Numbered from the stretch's first letter, positions 27,426 through 38,218 are shown. The stretch: DNA of 64,000 nt from Streptomyces sp. Tue 6430 (GCA_021568835.1 JAKGSH010000002.1:124001-188000); one strand, 5' to 3'. A program made the numbers and translations. Notes: generated by a model from the sequence alone, not told the origin.

Positions 27426-30322
27426 CGGTTCACCTCTTCCCCGGCGACACGGTGGTGACTACGGAGCCACCCCTTGCGGGCCTCGTCCGCCAGCAGCGGC
27501 AGCACTCCCAGCCCGGTCAGGACCGCCCAGTCCCCGGCGGCCAGCGGCGCGGTGTTGAAGACCGCCTGCAGCAGGGGGACGTAGCTGATCGCTGCCATGA
27601 AGGCGATTCCGACGAAGCCGGCGCCCAGCAGCGCGGGGTTCGACAGCAGTCCGGCCTTCAGGACACTCTCGCGGTCGGTGCGCACCGCCTGCGCGTTGAA
27701 GAACTGGCTGACCACGATCCCGGCCTGGACCATGGTGATCGCCTCCCGGTAGACCGGATCGTCCTTGGTGAACTCGTCGAACGGGATGCCTGCGGAGTGG
27801 ATGTGCCAGAAGAACACGGCACACACGCCGAGAGCCTGGATGCCGCCGAGGAACAAGATCCGTCCCACCACCGCCGCCGAGAACAGCGGCTCGCGCCGGG
27901 AGCGCGGGGGGCGGTCCATCACGTCCGGCTCCGGCGGTTCCGCGCCCAGCGCGAGGGCCGGAAGCACATCCGAACCCAGGTCGATCGCCAGGATCTGCAC
28001 CGCGCTGATGGGTACCAGCGGAAACCCGGCGAGCGTCGCGGCCAGGATCGGGACCAGCTCGCTGATGTTGTGGCTGAAGAGGTACACGAAGAACTTGCGG
28101 ATGTTCTGATAGACCGTCCTGCCCAGTCGCACCGCCGTGGCGATGGAGGCGAACGAGTCGTCCAGCAGCACCATCGAGGCCGCCTCCCGGGCCACGTCCG
28201 TGCCCGAGGCCCCCATCGCCACGCCGATGTCGCCGTGCTTCAGGGCCGGCGCGTCGTTCGCGCCGTCCCCGGTGACCGCCACCACCTCACCCCGGCGCTG
28301 GAAGGCGGTGACCACCCGCATCTTGTGCTCCGGGCTGACCCGGCACAGCAGCAGCTCCGACGGCTCGGCCAGCAGCGCGTCCAGCGCGTCCTCGTCGAGG
28401 GTGTCGAGCCGGGCGCCGGTCACCACCACGGGGTCCGGCCCGAGCACGATGCCCACCCGGCGGGCTACCGCCTCGGCGGTCAGCGGATGGTCGCCGGTGA
28501 CCATGACGATGCGGATACCGGCCCGACGGCAGGCCCCGACCGCGTCCGTCACCTCGGGCCGCGGCGGGTCGAGCATGCCGACCAGACCGAGCAGCGTCAG
28601 CCCGGACTCCGCCTCCTCCCGCGCAGGGTGGGGGCCGGCCACCTCGCGCCGCGCAGCCGCCAGCACCCGCAGTCCCTGGGACGCGAGGTCGTCGCCCGCG
28701 GCGACGACGGCGGCGCGCGTCTCCTCGGTCAGGGGCCGGCGCCCGCCCTTCCACTCGACGGCGGTGCAGCGGGCCAGCAGCTCCGAGGGCGCTCCCTTGA
28801 CGTAGGCCTGGTGGCCCGCACCGCCGCGGTGCACCGTGCTCATCAGCTTGCGGTCCGAGTCGAAGGGGAACTCCGTCACGCGGGGTGTGGCCGCCTCCGC
28901 CGCGTCCAGGTCGACGCCGGCCTTGGCCGCCGCGACCAGCAGCGCTCCCTCGGTGGTGTCACCGAGCACCCTCCAGTGCCGCAGATCCGCCGGCGGGACC
29001 AGCCGGGCGTCGCAGCACAGCCCCGCCACGCGCAGCAGTTCCCGCACGGGCGCCGGATCGTCCACCTCGCCGACGGGCGCGTAACCCACCCCCGACACCG
29101 AGTGCAGCGCGCCGTCGGCCCACACCCTGGTGACGGTCATCTCCGCCTGCGTGAGCGTGCCGGTCTTGTCCGTGCAGATCACGGTCGTCGAGCCGAGCGC
29201 CTCCACCGCGAGCAGCCGCTTGACCAGCGCGTGCCGCCGCGCCATGCGCCGCACGCCGATCGCCAGCGACACCGAGAGCGTCGCGGGCAGCCCTTCGGGA
29301 ACCAACGCGACCATGACACCGAGCGCGAACACGAACGAGGACACCACGGACTCGCCGGTGGGCAGCCGGACGGCGAACAGCAGGGCGCCGATGGCGAGCG
29401 CCGCCCCCGCCACCCGGCGGGCCATCGAGGCCACCTGCCGCTGCAGCGGGGTCTTCTGCCGCGGCGCCGCCGCGGCCAGGCGGTAGATCTTCCCGAACTC
29501 CGTTCCCGCGCCGGTGGCGAAGACGACGGCCCTGCCCGACCCGGCGACCACATCCGTCCCCATGAACAGGCAGTTGCGGGCCTCCAGCGGAGGCCCGGCC
29601 GACACCGGTTCGGCCGTACGGCCGACCGCGTTGCTCTCCCCGGTCAGCGGGGCGTTGTTCACGGACAGCTCGTGCGCCTCGACGACCCGGCAGTCGGCCG
29701 ACACCGCGTCCCCGGCCTCCACCCACACCACGTCCCCCGGCACCAGCTCGCGCACCGGCAGCTCCAGCCGCTCACCGTCGCGCAGCACCCGGCAGGCGTG
29801 CGGCACCATCGCCTGCAGCGACTCCGCCGTACGTTCCGCCGAGTACTCCTGCGCGAAACCGATGACGGCGTTGAGCACCACCACGCCCAGGATGGCGAAG
29901 GCCAGCTGCAAGGTGCCCATGTCACGGGGCTGCCCCAGCCCGTACGCGACGAAGGTGATCCCCGACGCGACGAGCAGCACGATCGCGAACAGGTCCGTGA
30001 ACTGCGCCGCCAGCTGCCGCCACACCCGGGTGCGGCCCGAGCGGGGCAGCTCGTTGGCGCCGTACCGCTCCAGTCGGGTGCGTGCCTCGGCCGCCGACAG
30101 CCCCCGCGGCGAGGTGTCCAACGTGGTGAAGAAGTCCCCGGCACGCAATTCCTGAACGGCCGGCGCCCCGCCCGGACCGGCCCGCGGGCCGGTCCGGGCG
30201 TCGGGCCCCGTGAGGTCCGCCCGACGTTCATCAGCCCCGCCCGCGGAGCGGGACCCGCGGGCCGCGGAACCGTACGGCGGACACCGTCCGGCTGTGGCGC
30301 ACGTGCTGGTGAGTGTCTGCAT
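27422..30322 (-). CDS. P2-type cation-transporting ATPase (Ca2+/Mn2+-ATPase-like)
   Basis: An uninterrupted 966-residue pump. Order: N-terminal cation-ATPase domain (RTRLERYGANELPRSGRTRV), actuator NNAPLTGESNAV, M4 motif ALVPEGLPATLSVSLAIG, phosphorylation site ICTDKTGTLTQAEM, KGAPSELLAR in the nucleotide-binding domain, hinge VAVTGDGANDAPALKHGDIG, and the C-terminal helices with HNISELVPILAATLAG and VQILAIDLGSDVLPALALG. PEGLP and the C-terminal extension place it in P-type group II with SERCA/CtpF-like pumps. ATG 30322 is chosen because AGGAG lies six bases before it within an octamer repeat. It heads an operon with two TrkA genes. Confidence 0.92.
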   Translation of the reverse strand: MQTLTSTCATAGRCPPYGSAARGSRSAGGADERRADLTGPDARTGPRAGPGGAPAVQELRAGDFFTTLDTSPRGLSAAEARTRLERYGANELPRSGRTRVWRQLAAQFTDLFAIVLLVASGITFVAYGLGQPRDMGTLQLAFAILGVVVLNAVIGFAQEYSAERTAESLQAMVPHACRVLRDGERLELPVRELVPGDVVWVEAGDAVSADCRVVEAHELSVNNAPLTGESNAVGRTAEPVSAGPPLEARNCLFMGTDVVAGSGRAVVFATGAGTEFGKIYRLAAAAPRQKTPLQRQVASMARRVAGAALAIGALLFAVRLPTGESVVSSFVFALGVMVALVPEGLPATLSVSLAIGVRRMARRHALVKRLLAVEALGSTTVICTDKTGTLTQAEMTVTRVWADGALHSVSGVGYAPVGEVDDPAPVRELLRVAGLCCDARLVPPADLRHWRVLGDTTEGALLVAAAKAGVDLDAAEAATPRVTEFPFDSDRKLMSTVHRGGAGHQAYVKGAPSELLARCTAVEWKGGRRPLTEETRAAVVAAGDDLASQGLRVLAAARREVAGPHPAREEAESGLTLLGLVGMLDPPRPEVTDAVGACRRAGIRIVMVTGDHPLTAEAVARRVGIVLGPDPVVVTGARLDTLDEDALDALLAEPSELLLCRVSPEHKMRVVTAFQRRGEVVAVTGDGANDAPALKHGDIGVAMGASGTDVAREAASMVLLDDSFASIATAVRLGRTVYQNIRKFFVYLFSHNISELVPILAATLAGFPLVPISAVQILAIDLGSDVLPALALGAEPPEPDVMDRPPRSRREPLFSAAVVGRILFLGGIQALGVCAVFFWHIHSAGIPFDEFTKDDPVYREAITMVQAGIVVSQFFNAQAVRTDRESVLKAGLLSNPALLGAGFVGIAFMAAISYVPLLQAVFNTAPLAAGDWAVLTGLGVLPLLADEARKGWLRSHHRVAGEEVNR

Positions 30323-30360
30323 CCTGGGCTCCTGGGCTCCTGGGCTCCTGGGCTCTTGGG
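30323..30360. repeat. Octamer tandem repeat carrying ribosome-binding sites
   Basis: CCTGGGCT is repeated four times from 30323 to 30354 plus a degenerate fifth copy. On the minus strand each junction reads CCAGGAGCC, so the repeat supplies several GGAG sites directly upstream of the P-type ATPase ATG. Confidence 0.85.
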
Positions 30361-30838
<478 letters not shown>

Positions 30839-31681
30839 GTGTCCGGAAGGCGCATGCCGTTGCTCGTGGGCGCCGCGATCCTGGCCCTGGTCTGCGTGGC
30901 GCTCGTCGGCCGCGGTGCGCCGGGCGACGACCTCTCCGGCAGAGCACTGCCCGCCGACGCCGTCAGGGACGTCGTGCCGAACCGCGTCATGACGTGGAAC
31001 CTCTGCAACCCCTGCGACACGGACAACGCCGACCGGGCGGCGCAGATCGCCGCGTACGCGCCCCAGGTCGTCGCGGTGCAGGAGGCGTGTGCGCGTGACG
31101 TCGAGAAGATCAGGGACCACCTGGAGAACCGCTACGGGCTGGTCTACCACGTCGCGTACGGGACGGTCCTGCGGAACTGGGGCCGCTGCGGCGGGAAGCC
31201 CTGGAGTCCCGGGGCCTACGGCCAGGCGGTGCTCTCGGCCGCCCCGATGACCGGCCGCGTCAACGTGGAGTACCCCGACGGCGGATCCGAGGACCGCGGG
31301 TACATGGCGGTCACCACCATGGTCGGCGGCCGGCCCGTCCGGGTCTTCAACACCCACTTCGCCGAACGACGCCAGGAAGCGGTCCGGGCGGAGCAGGCCG
31401 CGGTGCTCGCCGCGGAGGTCGCCCGGCACGACCGCGCGATCGTCCTCGGCGACTTCAACGCGGTGCCGGACGCCCCCGAACTCGGCCGGATGTGGGCACT
31501 GGCCGCGGACGCGGATCCCCGCTGCCGGCCCTCGTCCGCCGGCACCTGCCCGCCGACCACCGACTGGCACAGCAAGTTCGACTACGTCTTCCTGCGCGGC
31601 ATCGCCCCGCTCGCGCACCGCGTGCTGCCCACCCCGTACTCGGACCACCACCTGCTCCACGCCGATCTGGGCCCGGTCTGA
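30839..31681 (+). CDS. Secreted endonuclease/exonuclease/phosphatase-family protein
   Basis: A 280-residue protein. An N-terminal hydrophobic segment (MPLLVGAAILALVCVALVG) acts as signal or anchor. The metal-dependent EEP fold follows: RVMTWNLCNPC, VVAVQEACARDVEKI (catalytic Glu), VRVFNTHFAERRQEAVR, AIVLGDFNAVPDAP (Asp-Asn pair), FDYVFLRG and the final YSDHHLLHADL (Asp-His). Cys pairs suggest an extracytoplasmic protein with disulfides. Likely substrates are nucleic acids or phosphodiesters. GTG 30839 is chosen for the GAGGAGG just upstream. Confidence 0.88.
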   Translation: MSGRRMPLLVGAAILALVCVALVGRGAPGDDLSGRALPADAVRDVVPNRVMTWNLCNPCDTDNADRAAQIAAYAPQVVAVQEACARDVEKIRDHLENRYGLVYHVAYGTVLRNWGRCGGKPWSPGAYGQAVLSAAPMTGRVNVEYPDGGSEDRGYMAVTTMVGGRPVRVFNTHFAERRQEAVRAEQAAVLAAEVARHDRAIVLGDFNAVPDAPELGRMWALAADADPRCRPSSAGTCPPTTDWHSKFDYVFLRGIAPLAHRVLPTPYSDHHLLHADLGPV

Positions 31682-31876
31682 GGCCCACCGGACGGGTCGG
31701 GGCCGGGGGCCGGGGCTCGGAGGCCGGCCCGGCCGGACCGGGACCACGACCGGTTCGGCGGCGTCCTCGGCGGACGGCGGCCGCAGGACCGTAGGCATCC
31801 GGGCGGGGGCGGTCCGCACGGCACCGCCGGCCGGGCCGTGCCCGTCGGCCGGAGAACCGCCGGACCCCGTGCCCCC

Positions 31877-32987
31877 TCAGCCGGTGTGGAGGATCCGGAA
31901 GCGGTCGGGCGCCGCGGGGTCCCGGTCGACGACCTGGAGCGGCGGCCGGGCCCATTGCCAGACGCCGGTGCCCGGTGCGCGGGAGAAGCGGATCAGACCG
32001 CGGGTGCCCTCGACCGCGACGCGCGGCCAGGATCCGGCCGTGCGCGCCCGGTCCGCGCCGTGGGAGCGCAGCACGTCGGCGAGGACGGCGATCGTGTCGT
32101 AGCCCTCGAAGGCGACGAAGGAGGGCGCCTCGGCCAGCCGTTCGCGCAGGGCCTCCCCGACCCGTGCACCGAGCGGGGTGAGGCGCTCGGGCAGGTAGCG
32201 CAGGAAGGGGACGGCGGCGCCGTCGTCGCCCAGCGCCTCCGCCCAACCGGCGAACTCCGGTTGTCCGGCCGGAGCACCGATCACGAGGCCGGCGAGGCGC
32301 GGGTCGCGGCGGACGGACCGGACGATCGGCACCGCCGGCTCCGGGTGACCTGTCAGGAGGAGGAGCGCGGTCGCACGACGGCCGACGACTTCGTCGCACA
32401 GTGCCGCGGGATCGAGCGCGCTCACGTCGAGTTCGACGACCGTGCCGCCGCGCGGAGCGAGATGGTCCCGCAGGACACGGGTCCCGGCGGCCCAGTAGAC
32501 GCTCGGCTGCGCGGCCACGGCGATGCGGCTGTGACCGGCGCCGAGGAGGAAGTCCGCGTAGACCCGCCAGCCGTGGGACTGGGCGGGGCGAGACGCGCGA
32601 CCCACTCCGTGGGCTGTTCGGTGAGCGCGTCGAGAACCGCTGACGAGCAGAGGAACGGCAGACCGAGGGCGTCGGCCCTCGCGGCGGCGGCACGGGCGAC
32701 GACGCTGTGGTACTCCCCCGCCAGGGCGGCCACGCCGAGGCGGGCCAGCTCGTCCACGGCCGCCGCGGCCCTCCGCGGATCGGCCGCGGTGTCCCGGACC
32801 ACCAGCTCGAGCGGCCGTCCGCCGATCCCGCCGGCCGGCCGACGTCGCGCACGGCCAGCTCGAGTCCGGCGAGCAGGTGGCGGCCCGCCTCCACCCAGCC
32901 GGGCCGGGTCAGCGGGACGAGAGCGCCGATCCGGACGGCCGGCCCGCCGGTCCGTTCCGCTCCGGGCGGCGAGGGCAGCGTGTTCAT
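31877..32987 (-). CDS. Leu/Ile/Val-type substrate-binding protein without signal peptide, two frame breaks
   Basis: About 370 residues of the type I periplasmic-binding fold: VRIGALVPLTRPGWVEAGRH, LAGLELAVRDVG, then after a break near 32838 LELVVRDTAADPRRAAAAVD and LFLCSSAVLD-type strand LGLPFLCSSAVLDALTEQ, and after a break near 32600 GWRVYADFLLGAGHSRIAVA through FVAFEGYDTIAVLADVLRSH. The N terminus (MNTLPSPPGAERTGGPAV) has no signal peptide or lipobox, and no permease or ATPase gene is nearby, so an intracellular ligand-sensing role is possible. It is divergent from ramR with a 645-bp gap. Confidence 0.8.
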
Positions 32988-33632
32988 GCGGCGTCTCCCG
33001 GGTGACGGTTCGGTCGCGGACCCGGACCGCCGGGTGGCAGCGCCCGGCGGTACACGTTCGTCTCGTCTCGCCGTGACCGGCGCGCCCGGGTGACCATGAC
33101 GGACATTGCATACACGACCGTCGTCGGCGGGCAACCGATTAACCGCTCCGCCCGGCCGGGTGTCCGACCCCGCGCCGCGCCGTCCCGCGCCGGGCGGCGG
33201 GGGAGCGGTCAGGTCGATGGGGCCGTGGGTTTCGCGCCAGATCGGCAAAGGGCTGTTTCCGGCCGGTCGCCGGGCGGTGCCGTACCGACGTCCGTTACCT
33301 CTCGTCCGGCGGGGTACGGCCGGTCCGCGGGGCGGTCCGCCGCCGTGGCCAGGGAGCCGAGGACGGCGACGGGGCGCGCGCCGGTCCGCCGCCCGGGCCT
33401 GCGGGCGTCGGTCCCCGCCGGAGGCCGGAGAACGTCTCCGCCGTTTTCCCCCGGCGCGGGCAGCGGCTTCGCGCGCCCTTCCGCGCGCCGGAAGCGGCGG
33501 ATTGCATCCGGTGCGCCCCCTCCGCCCTCCCGCGCCGTGTTCCCCCGCGACGGATCAGGGCACATGGCCCTGGTGCGTGAGCAGCGCGCCCGGCCGCCCT
33601 ACGAGGCAGCCGCTGACAGGGGGGTGGGGGAG
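32988..33632. other. Long divergent intergenic region upstream of ramR
   Basis: 645 bases between the binding-protein gene and ramR. No coding sequence is convincing; an open frame in phase with ramR extends back to 33090 but its composition is unlike RamR and no family is recognisable. A/T-richer bases around 33110-33145 (CAACCGATTAACCGCTCC) may hold a promoter. The length suggests complex control of ramR. Confidence 0.45.
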
Positions 33633-34223
33633 ATGGTCCGTATCCGTGTGGTGCACGACGAGGAATTACTGCGCTCGGCGTTGGTGGAACTGCTGAGATC
33701 CGACGACACGTTGGAGGTCTCGGACATGCCCCCCGGCGCCGACGGGGACGAGGTGCCGCCGACGGACGTGTGCGTCGTGGACGGCGAGTGCCTGCAGGGG
33801 CCGGGGGAGGGGCACGGCGCGCCGTTCCGGGCGCGGCACGGGGAGCCGCTCGTCGTCCTGACGACACCCCGGCGTCCGGGTGTCCTGCGCAGGGCGTTCG
33901 ACGCCGGCGCACTCGGTCTGGTCGACAAGAACGCCCCGGCCCAGCGATTGATCACGGCGGTGCACACGGTGGCCAAAGGGGAGCGCTTCCTCGACGCCGC
34001 CCTCACCGTCGCCCTGCTCGAAGGCGCGGTCATGCCCCTGACCGCCCGGGAACTGAGCGTGCTGTCCCTGGCGGCCGAGGGGGCGCCGATGGCCGAGATA
34101 GCGGCTCGTCTGCACCTGTCCAGGGGGACCGTCCGCAACTACATGGCGACGGCGATACGCAAGGTCGGCGCCCGCAACCGGGTGGACGCGATACGCATCG
34201 TCCAGGACGCCGGCTGGACCTGA
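33633..34223 (+). CDS. ramR: RamR, LuxR-type response regulator of the ram cluster
   Basis: A 196-residue response regulator. The receiver half has the acidic pair in VRIRVVHDEELLRSALVELL, the phospho-acceptor position in TDVCVVDGE and the conserved Lys in GLVDKNAPAQRLI. The C-terminal LuxR/NarL helix-turn-helix is LTARELSVLSLAAEGAPMAE followed by IAARLHLSRGTVRNYMATAI. ATG 33633 follows a G-rich ribosome-binding site. In S. coelicolor RamR activates ramCSAB and sits next to ramB; the same adjacency is seen here, with ramR convergent to the operon. No partner kinase is nearby, as known for RamR. Confidence 0.9.
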   Translation: MVRIRVVHDEELLRSALVELLRSDDTLEVSDMPPGADGDEVPPTDVCVVDGECLQGPGEGHGAPFRARHGEPLVVLTTPRRPGVLRRAFDAGALGLVDKNAPAQRLITAVHTVAKGERFLDAALTVALLEGAVMPLTARELSVLSLAAEGAPMAEIAARLHLSRGTVRNYMATAIRKVGARNRVDAIRIVQDAGWT

Positions 34224-34280
34224 GGCACCGCGCGCGCACCCGTCACCCGCGCCCGCTCGGCGTTCCCCGTTCGGGTTTTC

Positions 34281-34336
34281 GGTTCAGGCCGCCCGGTTCA
34301 AGCCGCCCGATTCAGGCCGCCCGGTTCAGGCCTCCC
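34281..34336. repeat. 14-bp tandem repeat between ramR and ramB, four copies
   Basis: Copies of GGTTCAGGCCGCCC start at 34281, 34295, 34309 and 34323 with one or two substitutions each. The last copy contains the ramB stop codon, so ramB ends inside the repeat. It lies between convergent genes. Confidence 0.9.
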
Positions 34337-36264
34337 GGCCGGGGTCGCCGTTCCAGTGGCCCGTCAGGTCGCGGTAGAGAGCCGAACGCGCCAGCACCTC
34401 CTCGTGCCTGCCGCACACCGCCGCCACGCCGTCCAGCACCAGTACCCGGTCGGCGCGGACGGCGGACGACAGGCGGTGCGCCACCACCAGCAGCGTCCCC
34501 GGCCGCCGCGCGAGGGCCTCCTCCGCCCGGGCCTCCGAGGCGGGGTCCAGGTGGCAGGTCGCCTCGTCGAGCAGCAGCAGGGGCGCGGGCGACAGGTACG
34601 CGCGTGCCAGCGCGACCGACTGCCGTTCTGCGGGCGAGAGTTCGCCGGGCCGCACGGCGCCGTCGAGCCCGCCCAGGCGGTCGACCAGCGACCGCAGGCC
34701 GAGGGCCCGGACGGCCGCGTCGAGATCCGCCCGGCCCGCGTCCGGCCGCAGATACGCGAGGTTGTCACCCACGGTGCCGGAGAAGACGTACGCCTCCTGG
34801 GGCACCAGCGTGCGCAGCGCGGCGAGTTCGGGAGCGGCGCGCCCGGTCACCCGGTGCCCGGCCACCCGCACCTCCCCGCCGCTGGGCGCGAGCGTCCCCG
34901 CGACCAGGCGGGTGAGCGTCGACTTGCCGATGCCGCTCGGTCCGACGACGGCGAGGTGCTCACCCGGCGCGACGCGCAGGTCCAGCGCGTCGAGAACCGG
35001 CTCGGCGCGGACGCCGTAGGACAGGGTCACCGACCGCAGCTCCACCGCCGCGGCCGGCCCGCCGCCCGCGGCCGGCCGTGAGCGCGCGGACCGGCCGCGG
35101 CCGCCGGGGGCCACGGCGGTGGTGACCGGGCCGCCGGAACCCGCGGCGGTGGTGACCGGGCCGCCGGGGCCGGGGCCGGGGCTGTGGTTGCGGCGCCGGT
35201 GGTGGCCGGGGGCGGCCCTGCCGGGTGGGCCGGCTCCGGACGCGTGCGGTCCGCGGCCGTCGGCGACGGCGCGGGACCGGCGATCCGGTCCAGGACGACC
35301 AGCAGCCGGGAGCCCGCCGCGCCGAGCGCGGTCATCAGGGTGTGCAGGGCGGGCAGCAACGACTGGACGAGGTAGGTGAACGCGCCCAGCAGCGCGCCCG
35401 CCGTCACCCCCGGCCGCGCAGCCACGGCACCGCCACCAGCAGGGCCAGGACGGGCAGTTGACCGGCGATGCCGAGCGCCGCCGTGCGCACCGCCGCCCAG
35501 CCGGCCAGGACACGGGACGCGGCGGCGGCACCGGCGACCAGGTCCGCGCCGCGCCGTGCCGCCTCGGGGCCGGTCCCGCAGGCCGTCAGATCGCGCAGTG
35601 CCGCCCGGGTACGGGCCGCGTGGTCGCCCAGCGCCTCGTCGGCCGCCAGGGCGCGCCGCTGGGCCGCCGCCATGGGCCGCAGCGTGGCCAGGAACAGGGC
35701 CAGGCCGCCGGCCAGCGGCGGCAGGACCACCACGACCAGGGACGGGTGCAGGGACAGCAGTCCGAGCAGTGCTCCGGCGGCGGTGAAGAGGAACGACCGC
35801 AGGGTCAGGACCAGACCGGCGAAGCTGTCCCGGGCGATCTCGACCTGGTTCGTCAGCCGGGAGACGGCCGCCCGGTCCGTCCCGCCCGGCACGTCCGGGG
35901 CCTGGTCCATGGCCCGGTCGACGGCTCGCCCGACCAGGCCGTCGCGCAGCGGCTCGGTGAGCCCGGCCAACTGCGCGAAGACACCCCGGATCACCGGAGC
36001 ACCGCACAGCACCGCGACCAGGGCGACCGCGAGCCACAGCAGTCCCTCGCGGGTGTCACCGGCGAGGAACCCCCGGTCGACGGAGCGGGCGACGCCGTGA
36101 CCCACCAGGAAGGCCTGCCCCGCCTCCGCCAGCGACCAGAGGGCGAGCCGCGCGAGGACCCCCTTGCGGCGGGCGAGGAAGCGACGGGCCGGCGGCGCGA
36201 TCCGGCGCAGGGCCCCGCGACCGTCGCCCGCGTGGTGTGCGCGGCCGGCGCCGGAGCGGTTCAC
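34326..36264 (-). CDS. ramB: RamB, ABC transporter permease/ATPase of the SapB cluster, two frame breaks
   Basis: About 646 residues. The N-terminal membrane domain begins RFLARRKGVLARLALWSLAE and has about six helices; a break near 35410 precedes VTAGALLGAFTYLVQSLLPA. A Pro/Ala-rich linker with a 33-bp duplication (35100-35175) and a second break near 35080-35215 joins the ATPase: SVTLSYGVRAEPVLDALDLR, Walker A VVGPSGIGKSTLTRL, degenerate signature ELSPAERQSVALARA, Walker B LLLLDEATCHLDP. GTG 36264 overlaps the ramA stop (GTGA). With RamA it should form the heterodimeric exporter for the SapB precursor. Confidence 0.9.
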
Positions 36265-38183
36265 GGTCGCGCCCCTTCGGGTGCGGGCGCCGGAGCGGCT
36301 CCCGCGGCCCCCGCGGCGGGCGCGGAGGTCGCGCTGCCGCCGACGCGGTCGCTGCCACCGGTGCCGGTGCCGGTGCCGGTGTCGGTGCCGCCGCCGCTCT
36401 CGCCGCCGACGCTCTCGCCGCCGCTCTCGCCGCCGACGCTCTCGCCGCCGCCGGTGTCGTCGACGCGGCCTGCGTCGCCGACGCCGAAGACCGCCCGGTA
36501 GTCGGCCTCGTGCCACAGGTCGCGGTGCGGCGCGACCGCCCGCACCTCGCCGTCCTCCAGCCAGATCACCAGGTCCGCCCGGCCGGCGACCGACGGGCGG
36601 TGCGCGACGACCAGCCGGGTCCCGGGGCGCGGCGACCGGCGCAGCGCCCGCTCCACCTCGTGCTCCGTGGCGGTGTCCAGGCTGGACGTCGCGTCGTCCA
36701 TGATCAGGAGCCGTCCGGCGTGCGCGAACGCCCTTGTCAGCCCCAGGCGTTGGTGCTCGCCGCCCGACAGCGGCGCGGCGGACAGCGGGGTGTCGTAACC
36801 GTGCGGCAGCCGGCGTACGAAGCCGTCGGCGCCGGCGGCCCGGGCGGCCTCCCGTACCCGCTCGCGGGAGAGGGGGCGCGGCCCGGCGGCGACCGCTTCG
36901 GCGACCGTCCCTCTCCCAGCGCCGGACGCTCGAAGGCGTAGGAGACCTCGGTGCGCAACGCCTCGCGGCCCAGCCGGTCGAGCCGGACGCCGTCCAGCAG
37001 CACCTGTCCCTCGTCGGGGTCCATCAGCCGCCCGCCACGGCCGCCAGCACGGACTTGCCCGCTCCGCCGCGGCCGACCACCGCGGCGGTGGTGCCGCCCG
37101 GTATCCGCACGCGGTCGGCGCGCAGCACCTGTCTGCCGTCGCGCACCACGCGCACACCGTGCAGTTCGAGAGTGCCCGGGCCCGTCGGCGGCAGGGTGCG
37201 CGTGCCGTAGGACAGCGCGGGCAGCCGTTCCAGCTCCAGGGTCCGCTCCCGCGCCCGGCGGCCCCGTACGACCGCGCCCAGCAGGGACGCGGCACCGCCG
37301 ACGCCGGCCGTCAGCTGGGCGTACCGGCAGGCGGCGAGCAGGCCGCCCACGCTCAGGGCGCCCGACGCGAGGCGCAGGCCCCGACGGCCGTGGCGGCCAG
37401 GACCAGCAGCGGCACCAGGACGCCGCTCCTGCCCAGCGCCCGTCCGTGCAGCGCCCACATGTGCCGGCCCAGGGCCGCGAGTTCCCCCAACGGCGCGAGC
37501 ACCCGCGCGCGTTCACGGGCGCCGGTCCCCGCCGCGGCGATCGTCGCCGTGCCCTCCAGCGCCTCCAGCAGCCGGGACGCGATCTGTGACTGGGTGCGCT
37601 GGTAGGCGGCCACCGACGCACCGGTGTCGCGGGCGAACGCCCGCAGCACCAGCGCCAGGGCGGGCAGCCCGGCCAGCACGCACACCGCCACCCACACGTC
37701 GACGACGGCCAGCGCGGCGAGCGCGCCCACCGGGGTGACCAGCGAGGCCGTCAGTGCCGCGCGGGCCGCCGGGACACCGCCCGCGTCGGCGGCGTTGAGA
37801 GTCAGACGGGTGCCGACGTCCCCCGGGGTGTGCTCCCGCGCGCGGTCCGGTACGGCGCCCAGCAGCCCGGCGAAGGCGCGCGAACGGATCGCAGCCGTCC
37901 ACCCGGCGGTGCAGCGGACGGTGAACAGCGAGGTGAGGCTGTCCAGCAGCATCTCGCCGACGAGCAGGGCGGCGCTGAGCGCCGGCCAGTGTCCCGCGTG
38001 CCCGTCGCGCAGCAGGAGATCGAGGGTGCGGCCGAGCACGAAGGGCTGGGCCACCGCCGCCACCGCCGCCCCGGACGAGCAGAGCAGCACCAGCAGTTCG
38101 GGCGTACGCCCCGGCCCGCCGCCGTCGGCTCCGCCACCCGCCGTGGGCCCCTGCCGGGCCCGTCGCCCGGTCGTCACCACCAC
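36261..38183 (-). CDS. ramA: RamA, ABC transporter permease/ATPase of the SapB cluster, three frame breaks
   Basis: About 641 residues. The membrane domain spans ELLVLLCSSGAAVAAVAQPF through RSGVLVPLLVLAATAVGA. Breaks occur near 37380, 37025 and 36915. The ATPase has LELHGVRVVRDGRQVL, Walker A VVGRGGAGKSVLAAVAGG, signature PLSGGEHQRLGLTRAFAHAG and Walker B LLIMDDATSSLDTA. A repetitive Gly/Ser/Glu tail follows (GGESVGGESGG units from a 30-bp repeat near 36390-36450). One of three consecutive GTG codons (38183, 38180, 38177) is the start. It lies downstream of ramS behind a strong hairpin. Confidence 0.88.
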
Positions 38184-38218
38184 CCCACGAACCCCTTCCC
38201 CTCCGTCCCCCGCGGGGA

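Noticed and set aside
33090..33632. Longer N terminus for RamR (start at 33090)
   Set aside because: Open frame only because of GC content; the receiver domain begins at VRIRVVHDEE right after ATG 33633, and the extra 181 residues are Arg/Pro-rich with no homology.
34326..38183. RamA/RamB as drug exporters unrelated to lanthipeptides
   Set aside because: Adjacency to ramS, ramC and ramR in canonical order makes the SapB exporter assignment far stronger.
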